Below, piece by piece: positions 1-6,804 of a stretch of 6,813 nt of DNA. How positions within the stretch are numbered: the first letter of the stretch is position 1; each line of letters starts with the position of its first letter. A program made the translations under genes and the position numbers. The stretch covers positions 1 to 6,813 of the forward strand of contig DGOD01000046.1 in assembly GCA_002389265.1 (NCBI GenBank), read 5' to 3'. Origin of the DNA: Gammaproteobacteria bacterium UBA4475 (GTDB lineage Bacteria > Pseudomonadota > Gammaproteobacteria > Pseudomonadales > Azotimanducaceae). The notes beneath the pieces were generated by a model, which ran no database searches, was not told the DNA's origin, and saw nothing but the letters and a program-made list of their open reading frames with translations.

Positions 1-401
1 ACAAGGCAGTAACTTCAGACCTTAAGCTGATCTACCAGTCTGCGACAGAGGAAGAAGCCCTGCTGGCCCTGGAACAGTTTGCTGCACGCTGGGATGAAAA
101 ATATCCACAGATCAGTCGTTCCTGGCAGGCCCATTGGCACAACCTCAATACCCTGTTCAGCTACCCGGAGGATATCCGCAAGGCGATCTACACCACCAAT
201 GCCATAGAGTCGCTCAACAGCGTCATAAGCAAGGCTATTAAGAAGAGAAAGCTGTTCCCGACCGATGAATCTGCCAAAAAAGTGATTTATCTGGCGATCC
301 AAGCGGCATCAAAAAAGTGGACAATGCCCATCCGAAATTGGAAGCTTGCCCTGAATAGATTTATGATCATGTTCGAAGAACGTCTGACAGATCATATTTA
401 G
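1..401 (+). CDS. IS256-family (Mutator-type) transposase, C-terminal part
   Basis: This is the 3' third of a DDE transposase that would cut and join the ends of its insertion sequence. The reading frame is open from the window edge (first full codon at base 3) to a TAG at 399-401, giving 132 residues; family members are about 400 aa, so roughly 270 residues lie off the left edge. The segment YTTNAIESLNS (residues 63-73) is the hallmark around the catalytic glutamate of IS256/Mutator transposases, here E69. The preceding FSYPEDIRKAIY and the following KRKLFPTDESAKKVIYLAI and KKWTMPIRNWKLALNRF are also typical of the family C-terminus. The stop lies about 10 nt before the predicted IS end, a normal arrangement. 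The visible part is intact; whether the whole gene is intact cannot be seen. Confidence 0.93.
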   Translation, partial: KAVTSDLKLIYQSATEEEALLALEQFAARWDEKYPQISRSWQAHWHNLNTLFSYPEDIRKAIYTTNAIESLNSVISKAIKKRKLFPTDESAKKVIYLAIQAASKKWTMPIRNWKLALNRFMIMFEERLTDHI

Positions 402-410
402 CCACTGCAG

Positions 411-434
411 TTACACAGAAATATTTACAGGGTC
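411..434. repeat. Probable right terminal inverted repeat of the IS256-family element
   Basis: Just after the transposase stop comes an AT-rich segment beginning TTACACAGAAAT and ending TTTACAGGGTC. Read from the outside inwards it starts GACCCTGTAAAT, which resembles terminal repeats of IS256-family elements. Its position about 10 nt beyond the transposase stop fits the end of the element. The left end and target duplication are outside the window, so the exact boundary (about 434-435) is inferred. Confidence 0.5.
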
Positions 435-522
435 CGCTGGAGGCGATTCACAATATACTTGGTCAGGTGTGCATTCGTCGAATCTAGGGAGCCCCCGCCC
501 CTGATCATTTTGGTATTATTAG

Positions 523-543
523 AAAAGCTCGTGCATTTCACGA
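523..543 (-). terminator. Weak candidate intrinsic terminator of the minus-strand operon
   Basis: On the minus strand, about 37 nt beyond the stop of the last operon gene, TCGTG and CACGA form a perfect 5-bp stem around a 5-nt loop (529-543). A GC then leads into TTTT (523-526). The stem is short and the T-tract brief, so termination would be modest. The rest of 435-579 shows no gene; it holds only a small ATTCG-T-CGAAT palindrome at 473-483. Confidence 0.25.
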
Positions 544-579
544 TTCAAACCCATCTTTGCACCGGCTCCGGCCACAATC

Positions 580-1398
580 TTAAACAACATCCATCAAACT
601 CATCCGCCAGTTCTGCTCATCCCTGAGCGCCTTAATGGCCTTAAATAGCTGATTATCGAGGGTCGTCTGGTATTTCGAGAGCACATTCAGTTTCTGCCAG
701 GGCACGGCAAGCTTGTCCTTGGCCTGCGCCGCAAGCTTGAGGACGGTGGGTTGGCGTGCCTCTTGGGTTTCGAGCTTATGGACGTGACCGTAACACCAGT
801 CCATTAGGTCCTGTATGTACTGCTCAAGACCAGTCTCTGCCAGGTGCTCCTTGATGGTTTCGCTATCCGCCTCGGCATCTTGAGTCAACTGGTCGTAAAT
901 TAACGGGGCGGCCTTGCTCAGGTTGCGCAGGGTCAGTGAGTCGGACTCGTCATATTCACTTATCATGGCCCTGCATTGATCTAACAGCTCAGATTGCTCT
1001 TGCGTGAACGGTTGTAGGTCTTCAGGTTCGATCTTGTCACCAATGAACCCCGACAAGCCCATGCAAGAGCTCACCTCGCTGGCAATTCGTTGGGGGGTCA
1101 TCACCAGCTCGACAACGGCAGTTTCAGCACCAACCAGACGGCGCTGGCGCCACAGGATGACCGCGACCTTCTCGACTAGGCTCAGCTCCAGAACACCTAC
1201 GGGCCGTAACTGCACCTGCAGGTCACCCAGCAAGGCTTGGTAGTCCTGGATATCCTCACCCGCCAGCAGCAACTTGGTTGATAGGATGCCGTGGGTGATG
1301 CGGTTGCTACCGACTTTCTGTTTACCATCAAGACTCTTAGGGCCGGTTGATTTCTGAGCGTTCTGCTGGTTGGCGAGTACTTGTGCTTTAGAGGTCAT
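580..1398 (-). CDS. Uncharacterised protein with N-terminal NAQKSTGPKS motif
   Basis: The function is unknown. From the chosen ATG the protein is 272 aa, soluble and without signal peptide or membrane segments. Residues about 8-38 carry the pattern ANQQNAQKSTGPKSLDGKQKVGSNRITHG, broken here only by family variation; this is the signature of a widespread family of uncharacterised bacterial proteins. It is followed by a LLLAGEDIQDYQALL segment and an EKVAVILWRQRRL helix typical of the same family. The C-terminal stretch LSKYQTTLDNQLFKAIKALRDEQ also matches the family's usual RYE-x-L-x-R-x-RAL-x-L-x-x-LQ ending. It is the last gene of the replication operon, starting 34 nt after the polymerase stop. 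The chosen ATG (1396-1398) has GGGA 5 nt upstream; an ATG at 1425 or a GTG at 1449 overlapping the polymerase end are alternatives. A nucleic-acid role is plausible from context only. Confidence 0.8.
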   Translation of the reverse strand: MTSKAQVLANQQNAQKSTGPKSLDGKQKVGSNRITHGILSTKLLLAGEDIQDYQALLGDLQVQLRPVGVLELSLVEKVAVILWRQRRLVGAETAVVELVMTPQRIASEVSSCMGLSGFIGDKIEPEDLQPFTQEQSELLDQCRAMISEYDESDSLTLRNLSKAAPLIYDQLTQDAEADSETIKEHLAETGLEQYIQDLMDWCYGHVHKLETQEARQPTVLKLAAQAKDKLAVPWQKLNVLSKYQTTLDNQLFKAIKALRDEQNWRMSLMDVV

Positions 1399-1432
1399 GT
1401 TATTCCCGTGACGTGTAGAAAACATACCGTAA

Positions 1433-3400
1433 TTATACCCCGCTAGCACCGGAAGACATACTTATCTCGTTGATATATAACGTTTTTATCTCCATCGCGC
1501 GCTCTGATTCTTCCAGGAGCAATATTGCCTCCTCTGACCCCGCCTCTTCCCAGGTCTTTCCTACGCCAATCTCAACCAGATTCCAGTCAGGAGCACCCGG
1601 GAAACAGGTGCGAAATCCGTGGTAGAAGGCATCCCGCAGCAGATGTGCAGCCTCGATTGCCTTGGGTTCCGGTGCCAATAACGTCAGTTCATCGTAGACA
1701 TGGTGACTGATGTGGATACCCTCTCCGGCATGTTTGTCGACATACAGAATCGCTAGTGCGAGCACCTCCCAGGCAGACGATTGGATCGGGTAGTTCATCG
1801 CGTGCGTGTAGACATCCTCGTCGTAATGACGGGTGAGCTTGATCAGATTGCTTTTAGATGACTCGTGCAAGTTGGTAGTTTTAACAATATCCTGCTGCCA
1901 CTCACGGAACTGAGGATATGTTTCGAAGAATAGCTGACGGTAGTCCTCAGCCTCTTCCAGCGACATAGCGACGCCGTAACTGCTGACCGCTTGCCGCTGC
2001 AATGTGGCTGCACCCGCGCCGAACAGCAGTCCGAAGTTGACGGCCTTTGCTGCCGTCCGTTCAGCCTTGGTGACGTCTCCAGGTGCCTTACCTGACATCC
2101 GGGCAGCCATGCTGCGATGCAGATCCTCACCATTACTATAAGCAGCATTGATCACATCATCTCCTGACAGGATTCCCGCAACCCGCAACTCAACCTGTGA
2201 CAAGTCACCCGTGACGAAGACGAAGCCCTCTGGCGCACTGAAACAGCGTTTGAAGCCCGACCGAGGCATGTTCTGCATGTTGGGGTTCCGACAGCCGAAT
2301 CTGCCCGTCACCATGCCCGCGATCTGGTACCCGGGGTAAAGGCGCCCGTCAATCAACTGCGCTTGCACCTTCAGTCCAAAGTTACTCAGGCGACTGGTGA
2401 TCCTCGTGTACTCTGCCAAAGGTTTGGCGGCAGGGATATGGCTCGCGTTCTCCAGCGCCTCACGCGCAGTCGACAGGTTGCCGTTGTCAGTCAACGGCCA
2501 GTCCAGCAACTCGTCGTCACTAAGGGCCTGCGCGAGCCATGCCTGCTTCTGCTGGGCGCTGTTAGGGTTGTCGATGTTAATCTGCCCGAGGGCGTCGTCC
2601 CGCGCCTGCTCCCAGTCAGTAATGATTCTGTTGTGGCACTCAACGTCAAACGGCACCCCTTTGCTGATCTGACGGGACAACGGGTATATCAGACTGCAGA
2701 GAAACGTATATGCTCCTCTGTAGTGGGGTACATTCTCAGCGAACCACTGATCAAAAACATTAGCCAACTCGAAGGCCACTACGGCATCAGCCGCTGCGTA
2801 TTCAAGTTGTTCCCGCAATAGCTTAGGGCGCGCCCAGTCTGACACCTGCAAGGTCTTGTCCAGACCCAAGTCAAGGCACTCTTCGGCCAAGTCCTTGAGC
2901 GCCCTGTTTTCGTTGAAGAATACACGCCCCATCAACATGCTGTCGTGCAGATTACTAAAAACCATGCCCTGCTGCATGAAGTGCCCGGCCTCAAACAGCG
3001 CGTTATGGGCCACGGTCTTGACCGACAGCAGCGGCTGAATCCAATCCAGACTATTGATCTTAAACTGATCAAAAATGTAACAGTCGGTCCCGTCGCAGTA
3101 TTGAATCAAGCGTATGCGACTCAGCTTTGGATTCAGACCGCTCTGGGGGTGACAGGGGTCTGTCTTGGCGGTCTCTATGTCCAGCCCCAGCATGTCGCAA
3201 GCGGCAAGCTTGATGGCCACCGGACGGGCAAGCTCGAGGTTATCGACCGTGTGCAGCGTCACACGATCCGCCAGCCACTCACGCAGGTTTCGAGCCTTGC
3301 CCTCCGCCTGCCAAATATTTTTGAGTTTGCTGACGCGCATGACCTCTTCGTTGTTCGGATCAAGGCGCCGCTGTTCCAACCAATCCTCATAGCTCATCAT
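1433..3400 (-). CDS. Family-A DNA polymerase with 3'-5' exonuclease domain (phage/element type)
   Basis: This template-directed DNA polymerase of the Pol I fold, about 655 aa, lacks the 5' nuclease domain of cellular Pol I. Exonuclease motifs: Exo I LGLDIETA (D74, E76), Exo II HNALFE (N133, E137 where Asp is usual), Exo III YAAAD (Y201, D205). Polymerase motifs: TGR (365-367) with PNMQNMP (373-379); motif A DLSQVELR (D399, E404); motif B with R448, K452, F456 and F460 (Tyr in Pol I); PIQSSA (Q540); motif C VYDE (Y569, D570, E571; His-Asp-Glu in Pol I). After the usual KTWEEA ending there is a tail of about 36 residues. The start overlaps the 3' end of the primase/helicase gene by 14 nt. ATGs at 3406, 3400 and 3397 compete; 3400 is chosen because GGAGG sits 8 nt upstream. 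The motif set makes the family assignment secure; activity is inferred. Confidence 0.95.
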   Translation of the reverse strand: MMSYEDWLEQRRLDPNNEEVMRVSKLKNIWQAEGKARNLREWLADRVTLHTVDNLELARPVAIKLAACDMLGLDIETAKTDPCHPQSGLNPKLSRIRLIQYCDGTDCYIFDQFKINSLDWIQPLLSVKTVAHNALFEAGHFMQQGMVFSNLHDSMLMGRVFFNENRALKDLAEECLDLGLDKTLQVSDWARPKLLREQLEYAAADAVVAFELANVFDQWFAENVPHYRGAYTFLCSLIYPLSRQISKGVPFDVECHNRIITDWEQARDDALGQINIDNPNSAQQKQAWLAQALSDDELLDWPLTDNGNLSTAREALENASHIPAAKPLAEYTRITSRLSNFGLKVQAQLIDGRLYPGYQIAGMVTGRFGCRNPNMQNMPRSGFKRCFSAPEGFVFVTGDLSQVELRVAGILSGDDVINAAYSNGEDLHRSMAARMSGKAPGDVTKAERTAAKAVNFGLLFGAGAATLQRQAVSSYGVAMSLEEAEDYRQLFFETYPQFREWQQDIVKTTNLHESSKSNLIKLTRHYDEDVYTHAMNYPIQSSAWEVLALAILYVDKHAGEGIHISHHVYDELTLLAPEPKAIEAAHLLRDAFYHGFRTCFPGAPDWNLVEIGVGKTWEEAGSEEAILLLEESERAMEIKTLYINEISMSSGASGV

Positions 3401-5927
3401 GGCCATGCCCTCCCTGGTTGGCAGATTGCGCATAACTATGTGTCACCGCTTCTGTTTCAGCCGCTACCTCGCTACCATCGGTAATCGCTTGATTTGTAGG
3501 GCCTCCAACCGATTGGACGGGTAGCGGTAGCGTCTCGTCATCCGCTACCTCCCCAGTGACACCGACCGCAGAGTGCTTTGTTGATACTGTGGTTGTCGCC
3601 GAATCGACGTTAACAGCCGCTACCGCTACCTCACCCGCTACCATCACAGGCCGCGGTAGATCTAGGTTTCCGGCCTCAGGTAGCGGTTTAGCGGTTGATT
3701 CAGGGGGAGTGTTCGCAAATTCTTTTCTAAGGTACCTTTCAAAAAGGGGCCTGAGATCCGCAAGAAAGTAGTGCTTCAAGTTCTTGGCGCCCACCTTGGA
3801 TTGGTGGGTGTAAACATCAAAGTCCTTGAGCAGTTGAGCGAGTCTGTTCTGGGAGAGAGGTTTATCTCGGTTGTATTCTGACCATGGACGCTCCTCCATG
3901 GCAGTCAACATCTTCACCAGAACCTTCGACGGCAATTTGTCTTTGCCCTCATCGCGGAAGAGCTGCTGGATGTCCGCCAATAGCTCCACCGTCAGGCTAT
4001 CATCCTCCTTGATGGTCAGCTGTCGGCAGGCGGCTTGCGCGTCGTCAAGCAGTCCACAGCGCAGCGCGATTGCGGCCAAAGGTATCCAGTTGTCCCGTGC
4101 CCGGTCGTTGCTGATTTCCTCCGGCGTCAGATCTCGGTCACCTTTTAAATCTGCCACGTTATCCTCGGCCCAGCGGAGGCACTTTTGACGAATGTCCGAA
4201 TATTCATTTTCTGCCTCGAGCGGCAGTGGTGTGACCTGATCGGCGCCCAACTTGCGTTGCATGCGAACAACTACCGATCGATCCAACAGCGTGTCCGGCG
4301 GTCGCTTAATCATCCCTATAGCGATCGGTGCAAACGTTGGAAACAACTTCGGCTCGTGTTCATCGCCCACCGTTCGAATGACAAATGCAGTAGATTTTGT
4401 GTGACCTGAGTTGAGAATTCCACGCAGCTCATCATTACCCTGCAGGAATGTGTCGGCTTCATCTATCAACAAAGTGGGTGACCAGGCCTCTAGCCCCCGA
4501 TACAGCGACGCAGCTGAAATATTTGCAGCCGCAAGCCCCCTAAAACACATTGCCTGAATCGTTTCCAATAACGTCGTCTTGCCGCAGCGCTTCTCGGGCG
4601 ACGAAACCAGCAGCCTGGGACAGATTCGGAACGCCCTGAAGACATAGGTCAGCACGATCCAAAGCGCCACAGCCATGGACTCCTGCGCCGAAAGGATAAC
4701 GTGATTTCGGATGATGGATTGGATCTCAGTCACCAGCACCCTACCATCAACCGCTTCCGGCCACGGTTCCTCGCCGCTAAACAGACCTCCTTGCTCAGGC
4801 CCATCATCGCGGGCTTGATCTAAAGCCTTACGGGCTTTATTGACCCCGCTGTCCACAGTACGTTTACTCACTCCCCCCAGTAAATCGACGAGCCTGCCTT
4901 TGCATCGATCGTAATCCAAGGGCGACAGGCGGGCTGCGGCCTCGATGATCAGATCGTCCATGCCATTCATCCCAGCCCACTCACGGACTGGGATGCGCTG
5001 CTCTGTCAACCATTCCTGCGTCAGATCAGCCTGGTCTGCAACGTCCTCACCGTCAGTCCAGCCTAATGCCAGTGTGTCGATGATGAACACCTCTGACCCG
5101 TTGACCAATAATTCAGCCGCGATTGTCATCGCGTACTTGGTGCCTGGCTCATCAGCGTCAGGTATCAACGTCGTAACTCGCCCATAGAGCGGTGACCAAT
5201 CTGATTTCAGCGCGTTACTGCTGCCGCTTGCCGAGGTAGTGCAGATAGAGCCTGAAAAATGTTTGCTGGCAGCGTCTACAGCCTTCTCGCCCTCGACGAC
5301 AACTATCGCAGCGCTCTTGTCGCGTAAGATCTGGTCAAGGTGATATACCGGCAGCGGTGAACCTGGCAGCCGCCACTGCCAGTCCTGTGCTTCAGGGTTG
5401 TAAGACACAGAGCGTGTTTCCTTCCCTTGGTGGGTGTCGAAACGATAGACGATGAAAGCAACCCGGCCATCAGCAGTCAGGTATTCCCATGACATGGCAG
5501 GAACACCGAGCTCAGGGTGAATATCGGGTGGTAGGTGACAGTCGTTCGGCGCCGGAGTCGACAGAACATCCGGTTTGACGGTCTTGCTTACCGACTTTGT
5601 TGATGTATGTGTGGTTATAGGTCTCGACTGGCGAAGCGTTTCCTCCAGCGCGGTCACTGCAGCATGTTCGTCCAGCTCATTTAGCACCATATACAGGCTA
5701 ACCAAATCAGGTCCTGAAAAACCCTCGACTGCGTAGTCCTTCCAAAAGCCCGTGGCCAGAGTTACCTTGAATGACCCAAGGTTTTTGTCATCTCGACACG
5801 GGTTAATCGCAACGAAATGCTCGCCCTGTCTCTCGCCTTCCAACCAAGCCCTAAGAACAGCCTCGCCGTTAGATAGCAGTTGACTATTAACGCGAGACCT
5901 TCCTTTATTAAAAGTTTTGCTCTTCAT
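3387..5927 (-). CDS. Toprim / DUF3631 primase-helicase-like replication protein
   Basis: A multidomain 846-aa protein of the kind that primes and unwinds DNA for phages and integrative elements. Residues about 38-80 (NPCRDDKNLGSF, GFWKDYAVEGFSGPDLVSLY) resemble a primase CHC2 zinc-ribbon fold with the metal-binding cysteines lost. A Toprim domain follows: IVVVEGEKA (E212) and IPDADEPG (D257, D259). The ATPase/DUF3631 region has Walker A SSPEKRCGKTT (442-452), Walker B LLIDEAD (486-492), a candidate arginine finger in LLDRS (R550) and the DRARDNWIPLAAIA segment (608-621). A winged-helix-like part runs about 664-736, with LSQNRLAQLLKDF. Residues 738-846 are a low-complexity Ala/Val/Glu/Thr/Pro tail encoded by octamer repeats. 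The ATG at 5925-5927 is chosen for its AAGGA 7 nt upstream; the frame stays open 47 codons further but there overlaps the SSB-like gene. It lies between the SSB-like gene and the polymerase gene. Domain identity is firm; enzymatic roles are inferred. Confidence 0.9.
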   Translation of the reverse strand: MKSKTFNKGRSRVNSQLLSNGEAVLRAWLEGERQGEHFVAINPCRDDKNLGSFKVTLATGFWKDYAVEGFSGPDLVSLYMVLNELDEHAAVTALEETLRQSRPITTHTSTKSVSKTVKPDVLSTPAPNDCHLPPDIHPELGVPAMSWEYLTADGRVAFIVYRFDTHQGKETRSVSYNPEAQDWQWRLPGSPLPVYHLDQILRDKSAAIVVVEGEKAVDAASKHFSGSICTTSASGSSNALKSDWSPLYGRVTTLIPDADEPGTKYAMTIAAELLVNGSEVFIIDTLALGWTDGEDVADQADLTQEWLTEQRIPVREWAGMNGMDDLIIEAAARLSPLDYDRCKGRLVDLLGGVSKRTVDSGVNKARKALDQARDDGPEQGGLFSGEEPWPEAVDGRVLVTEIQSIIRNHVILSAQESMAVALWIVLTYVFRAFRICPRLLVSSPEKRCGKTTLLETIQAMCFRGLAAANISAASLYRGLEAWSPTLLIDEADTFLQGNDELRGILNSGHTKSTAFVIRTVGDEHEPKLFPTFAPIAIGMIKRPPDTLLDRSVVVRMQRKLGADQVTPLPLEAENEYSDIRQKCLRWAEDNVADLKGDRDLTPEEISNDRARDNWIPLAAIALRCGLLDDAQAACRQLTIKEDDSLTVELLADIQQLFRDEGKDKLPSKVLVKMLTAMEERPWSEYNRDKPLSQNRLAQLLKDFDVYTHQSKVGAKNLKHYFLADLRPLFERYLRKEFANTPPESTAKPLPEAGNLDLPRPVMVAGEVAVAAVNVDSATTTVSTKHSAVGVTGEVADDETLPLPVQSVGGPTNQAITDGSEVAAETEAVTHSYAQSANQGGHGHDEL
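3409..3413 (-). promoter_or_regulatory. Shine-Dalgarno site deciding the polymerase start
   Basis: GGAGG (CCTCC on the plus strand) lies within the coding region of the upstream gene. It is 8 nt from the ATG at 3400, 2 nt from the ATG at 3406 and 11 nt from the ATG at 3397, so the middle ATG fits best. The overlap of the two genes suggests translational coupling. Confidence 0.65.
3461..3686. repeat. Cluster of octamer CCGCTACC / GGTAGCGG in both orientations
   Basis: Exact CCGCTACC occurs at 3461, 3542, 3617, 3623 and 3635. Its reverse complement GGTAGCGG occurs at 3520 and 3679. Seven-base partial copies lie at 3470-3476 and 3526-3532. All fall in the 3' end of the primase/helicase gene. 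On the coding strand the five direct copies encode Val-Ala in one frame and the two inverted copies encode Pro-Leu-Pro; the partial copy at 3470 is read in another frame (Gly-Ser). I saw no other exact copy in the window by eye. The cluster could be binding sites for an initiator or an expanded linker repeat. Confidence 0.8.
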
Positions 5928-5948
5928 GATGTATTCCTTTTGTGTGCA

Positions 5949-5972
5949 GGGGCTGATTCCAAACCACGCCCC
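5949..5972 (-). other. Short stem-loop in the SSB-primase gap
   Basis: In the 52-nt gap between the SSB-like gene and the primase/helicase gene, GGGGC (5968-5972, minus strand) can pair with GCCCC (5949-5953) around a 14-nt loop. No T-tract follows, so it is not a standard terminator. It might adjust expression between the two genes, or be chance. Confidence 0.2.
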
Positions 5973-5979
5973 CAAATGT

Positions 5980-6489
5980 TTAGGAGTGGCGGACCCGTTT
6001 TGAAACCCAGCCCTTGATGTCGCGGTGCAACTTGAGATAGACATCACGATCCATCTCGTCGGCATCAAATTCCAACATCTCGGTCATCGGTTTAATCGGT
6101 TCAAACCCATTCTCTAAACACAATATCCCGGTGACGCGCGGCCACTTGGCGTCATGTACTTCCACCTCGATCAATACCGACTTACCGAGCAAATCGGTCA
6201 GCCCTAACGCTTCATTGGCTGATTCGTCGTGAATAGGGAACGCTGAATTGAACAGAGCGAAGCAGCCACTGGATGGGTGGTCCGAGAACTTCATGCGCTT
6301 AGCTATCAGTTCACCTGAAGCAACCTCAAAGGCTACGGCCATTTGGCCCTCAGGCTCTTTGTTTCTGTCGAACGCCAACTGCAGGCCGATATGGGCTACC
6401 TGAACCACTACAGCGACATGGAGACCGTCCTGAATGGTGATCGGTGACTGAGTGGTCGATGAAGACTTGCCAAAGGTGAATTTGCTCAT
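5980..6489 (-). CDS. Predicted phage-type single-strand DNA-binding protein (OB-fold)
   Basis: A 169-aa soluble protein likely to coat single-stranded DNA during replication of the element. The identification rests on a family-like pattern rather than one decisive motif: an N-terminal strand region HVAVVVQVAHIGLQ (24-37), a second strand block GQMAVAFEVA (48-57), KRMKFS (64-69), then TDLLGKSVLIEVEV (98-111), a GILCLENGFEPIKP turn (121-134), and an acidic tail FDADEMDRDVYLKLHRDIKGWVSKRV (141-166). This order and the DLLGK plus acidic C-terminal FD-x-DE elements match SSB-like proteins found beside phage polymerases and primases. The ATG at 6487-6489 is chosen because GGAGG lies 7 nt upstream and it overlaps the stop of the upstream gene as ATGA, implying coupled translation. 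It precedes the primase/helicase gene by 52 nt. A different nucleic-acid-binding role is possible. Confidence 0.7.
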   Translation of the reverse strand: MSKFTFGKSSSTTQSPITIQDGLHVAVVVQVAHIGLQLAFDRNKEPEGQMAVAFEVASGELIAKRMKFSDHPSSGCFALFNSAFPIHDESANEALGLTDLLGKSVLIEVEVHDAKWPRVTGILCLENGFEPIKPMTEMLEFDADEMDRDVYLKLHRDIKGWVSKRVRHS

Positions 6490-6704
6490 TGAGAAACCTC
6501 CCGGGGTATAGTGTGCCCTGGGCGGCTGGAATCGATCTGCTGAGCTAGCCAATCGTCGATCTCCGATTCGACCCAGCCGACGGCACGACCGCCTAAAGAC
6601 ACCGGTTTCGGGAAAAGGTTTTCAGAGATGCGTAAGTAAATTGTGGAACGGGAAAGACCCGTGCGCGCTTTTACTGTGGGAAGTCTTAAGATTATTGTAG
6701 CCAT
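6486..6704 (-). CDS. AlpA-family helix-turn-helix regulator / excisionase-like protein
   Basis: A 72-aa DNA-binding protein of the AlpA (CP4-57 regulator) family, related to the MerR-like winged helix. Residues 8-26 (LPTVKARTGLSRSTIYLRI) form the helix-turn-helix. FPKPVSLGGRAVGWVESEIDDWL (31-53) is the classic wing and following helix, in which the Gly-Arg-x-x-x-Trp and the E-x-x-x-W-L core are conserved. Family members activate excision or integrase genes, or act as recombination directionality factors, in integrated elements. The ATG at 6702-6704 has GGAGG 7 nt upstream. It is the first gene of the visible minus-strand operon, ends in an ATGA overlap with the SSB-like gene, and lies about 60 nt downstream of a large inverted repeat that could be its own operator. 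Length is normal for the family. Confidence 0.9.
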   Translation of the reverse strand: MATIILRLPTVKARTGLSRSTIYLRISENLFPKPVSLGGRAVGWVESEIDDWLAQQIDSSRPGHTIPREVSQ

Positions 6705-6766
6705 GTTTGAGCCTCCTCAGGCGTCGTTGAACATGGCTATAGATTTGAGCAGGGACCTACGGGGTG

Positions 6767-6804
6767 TTTACCAACTTTGGAAAGATATCCTGAAAGTTGG
6801 TAAA
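6767..6804. repeat. Perfect 12-bp inverted repeat in the operon leader
   Basis: TTTACCAACTTT (6767-6778) and AAAGTTGGTAAA (6793-6804) are exact reverse complements separated by 14 nt. A second, wider dyad surrounds it: ATAGATTT (6739-6746) and AAATCTAT (6802-6809). The site lies upstream of the AlpA-like gene and no T-tract typical of an intrinsic terminator follows it. An operator or a recombination-factor binding site is the likeliest role. A possible -10-like TATAGC on the minus strand (6736-6741) has no good -35, which would suit an activated promoter, but this is weak. Confidence 0.75.

Noticed and set aside
15..302. Minus-strand open frame of 95 codons at the left end
   Set aside because: It is antisense to the clearly recognisable transposase C-terminus, so it is a shadow.
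536..575. tRNA 3'-end-like segment (GATTCAAACCC followed later by GGCCA), as would mark an attachment site
   Set aside because: The bases flanking the TTCAAAC loop cannot form a T-stem and no acceptor-stem partner is visible, so there is no support for a tRNA fragment.
2945..3484. Long plus-strand open frame (179 codons) opposite the polymerase gene
   Set aside because: It lies antisense to conserved polymerase exonuclease motifs, and its translation shows no recognisable domain. It is a shadow of the real gene, as is the 152-codon frame at 2363-2821.
3461..3686. CRISPR array or tandem repeat reading of the octamer cluster
   Set aside because: The units are only 8 bp, irregularly spaced, in both orientations and inside an intact coding sequence, which is unlike a CRISPR.
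5928..6068. N-terminal extension of the primase/helicase frame (47 codons upstream of the chosen ATG)
   Set aside because: It would overlap the end of the SSB-like gene by about 89 nt, and its residues do not resemble the family. The ATG at 5927 has a well-placed AAGGA.
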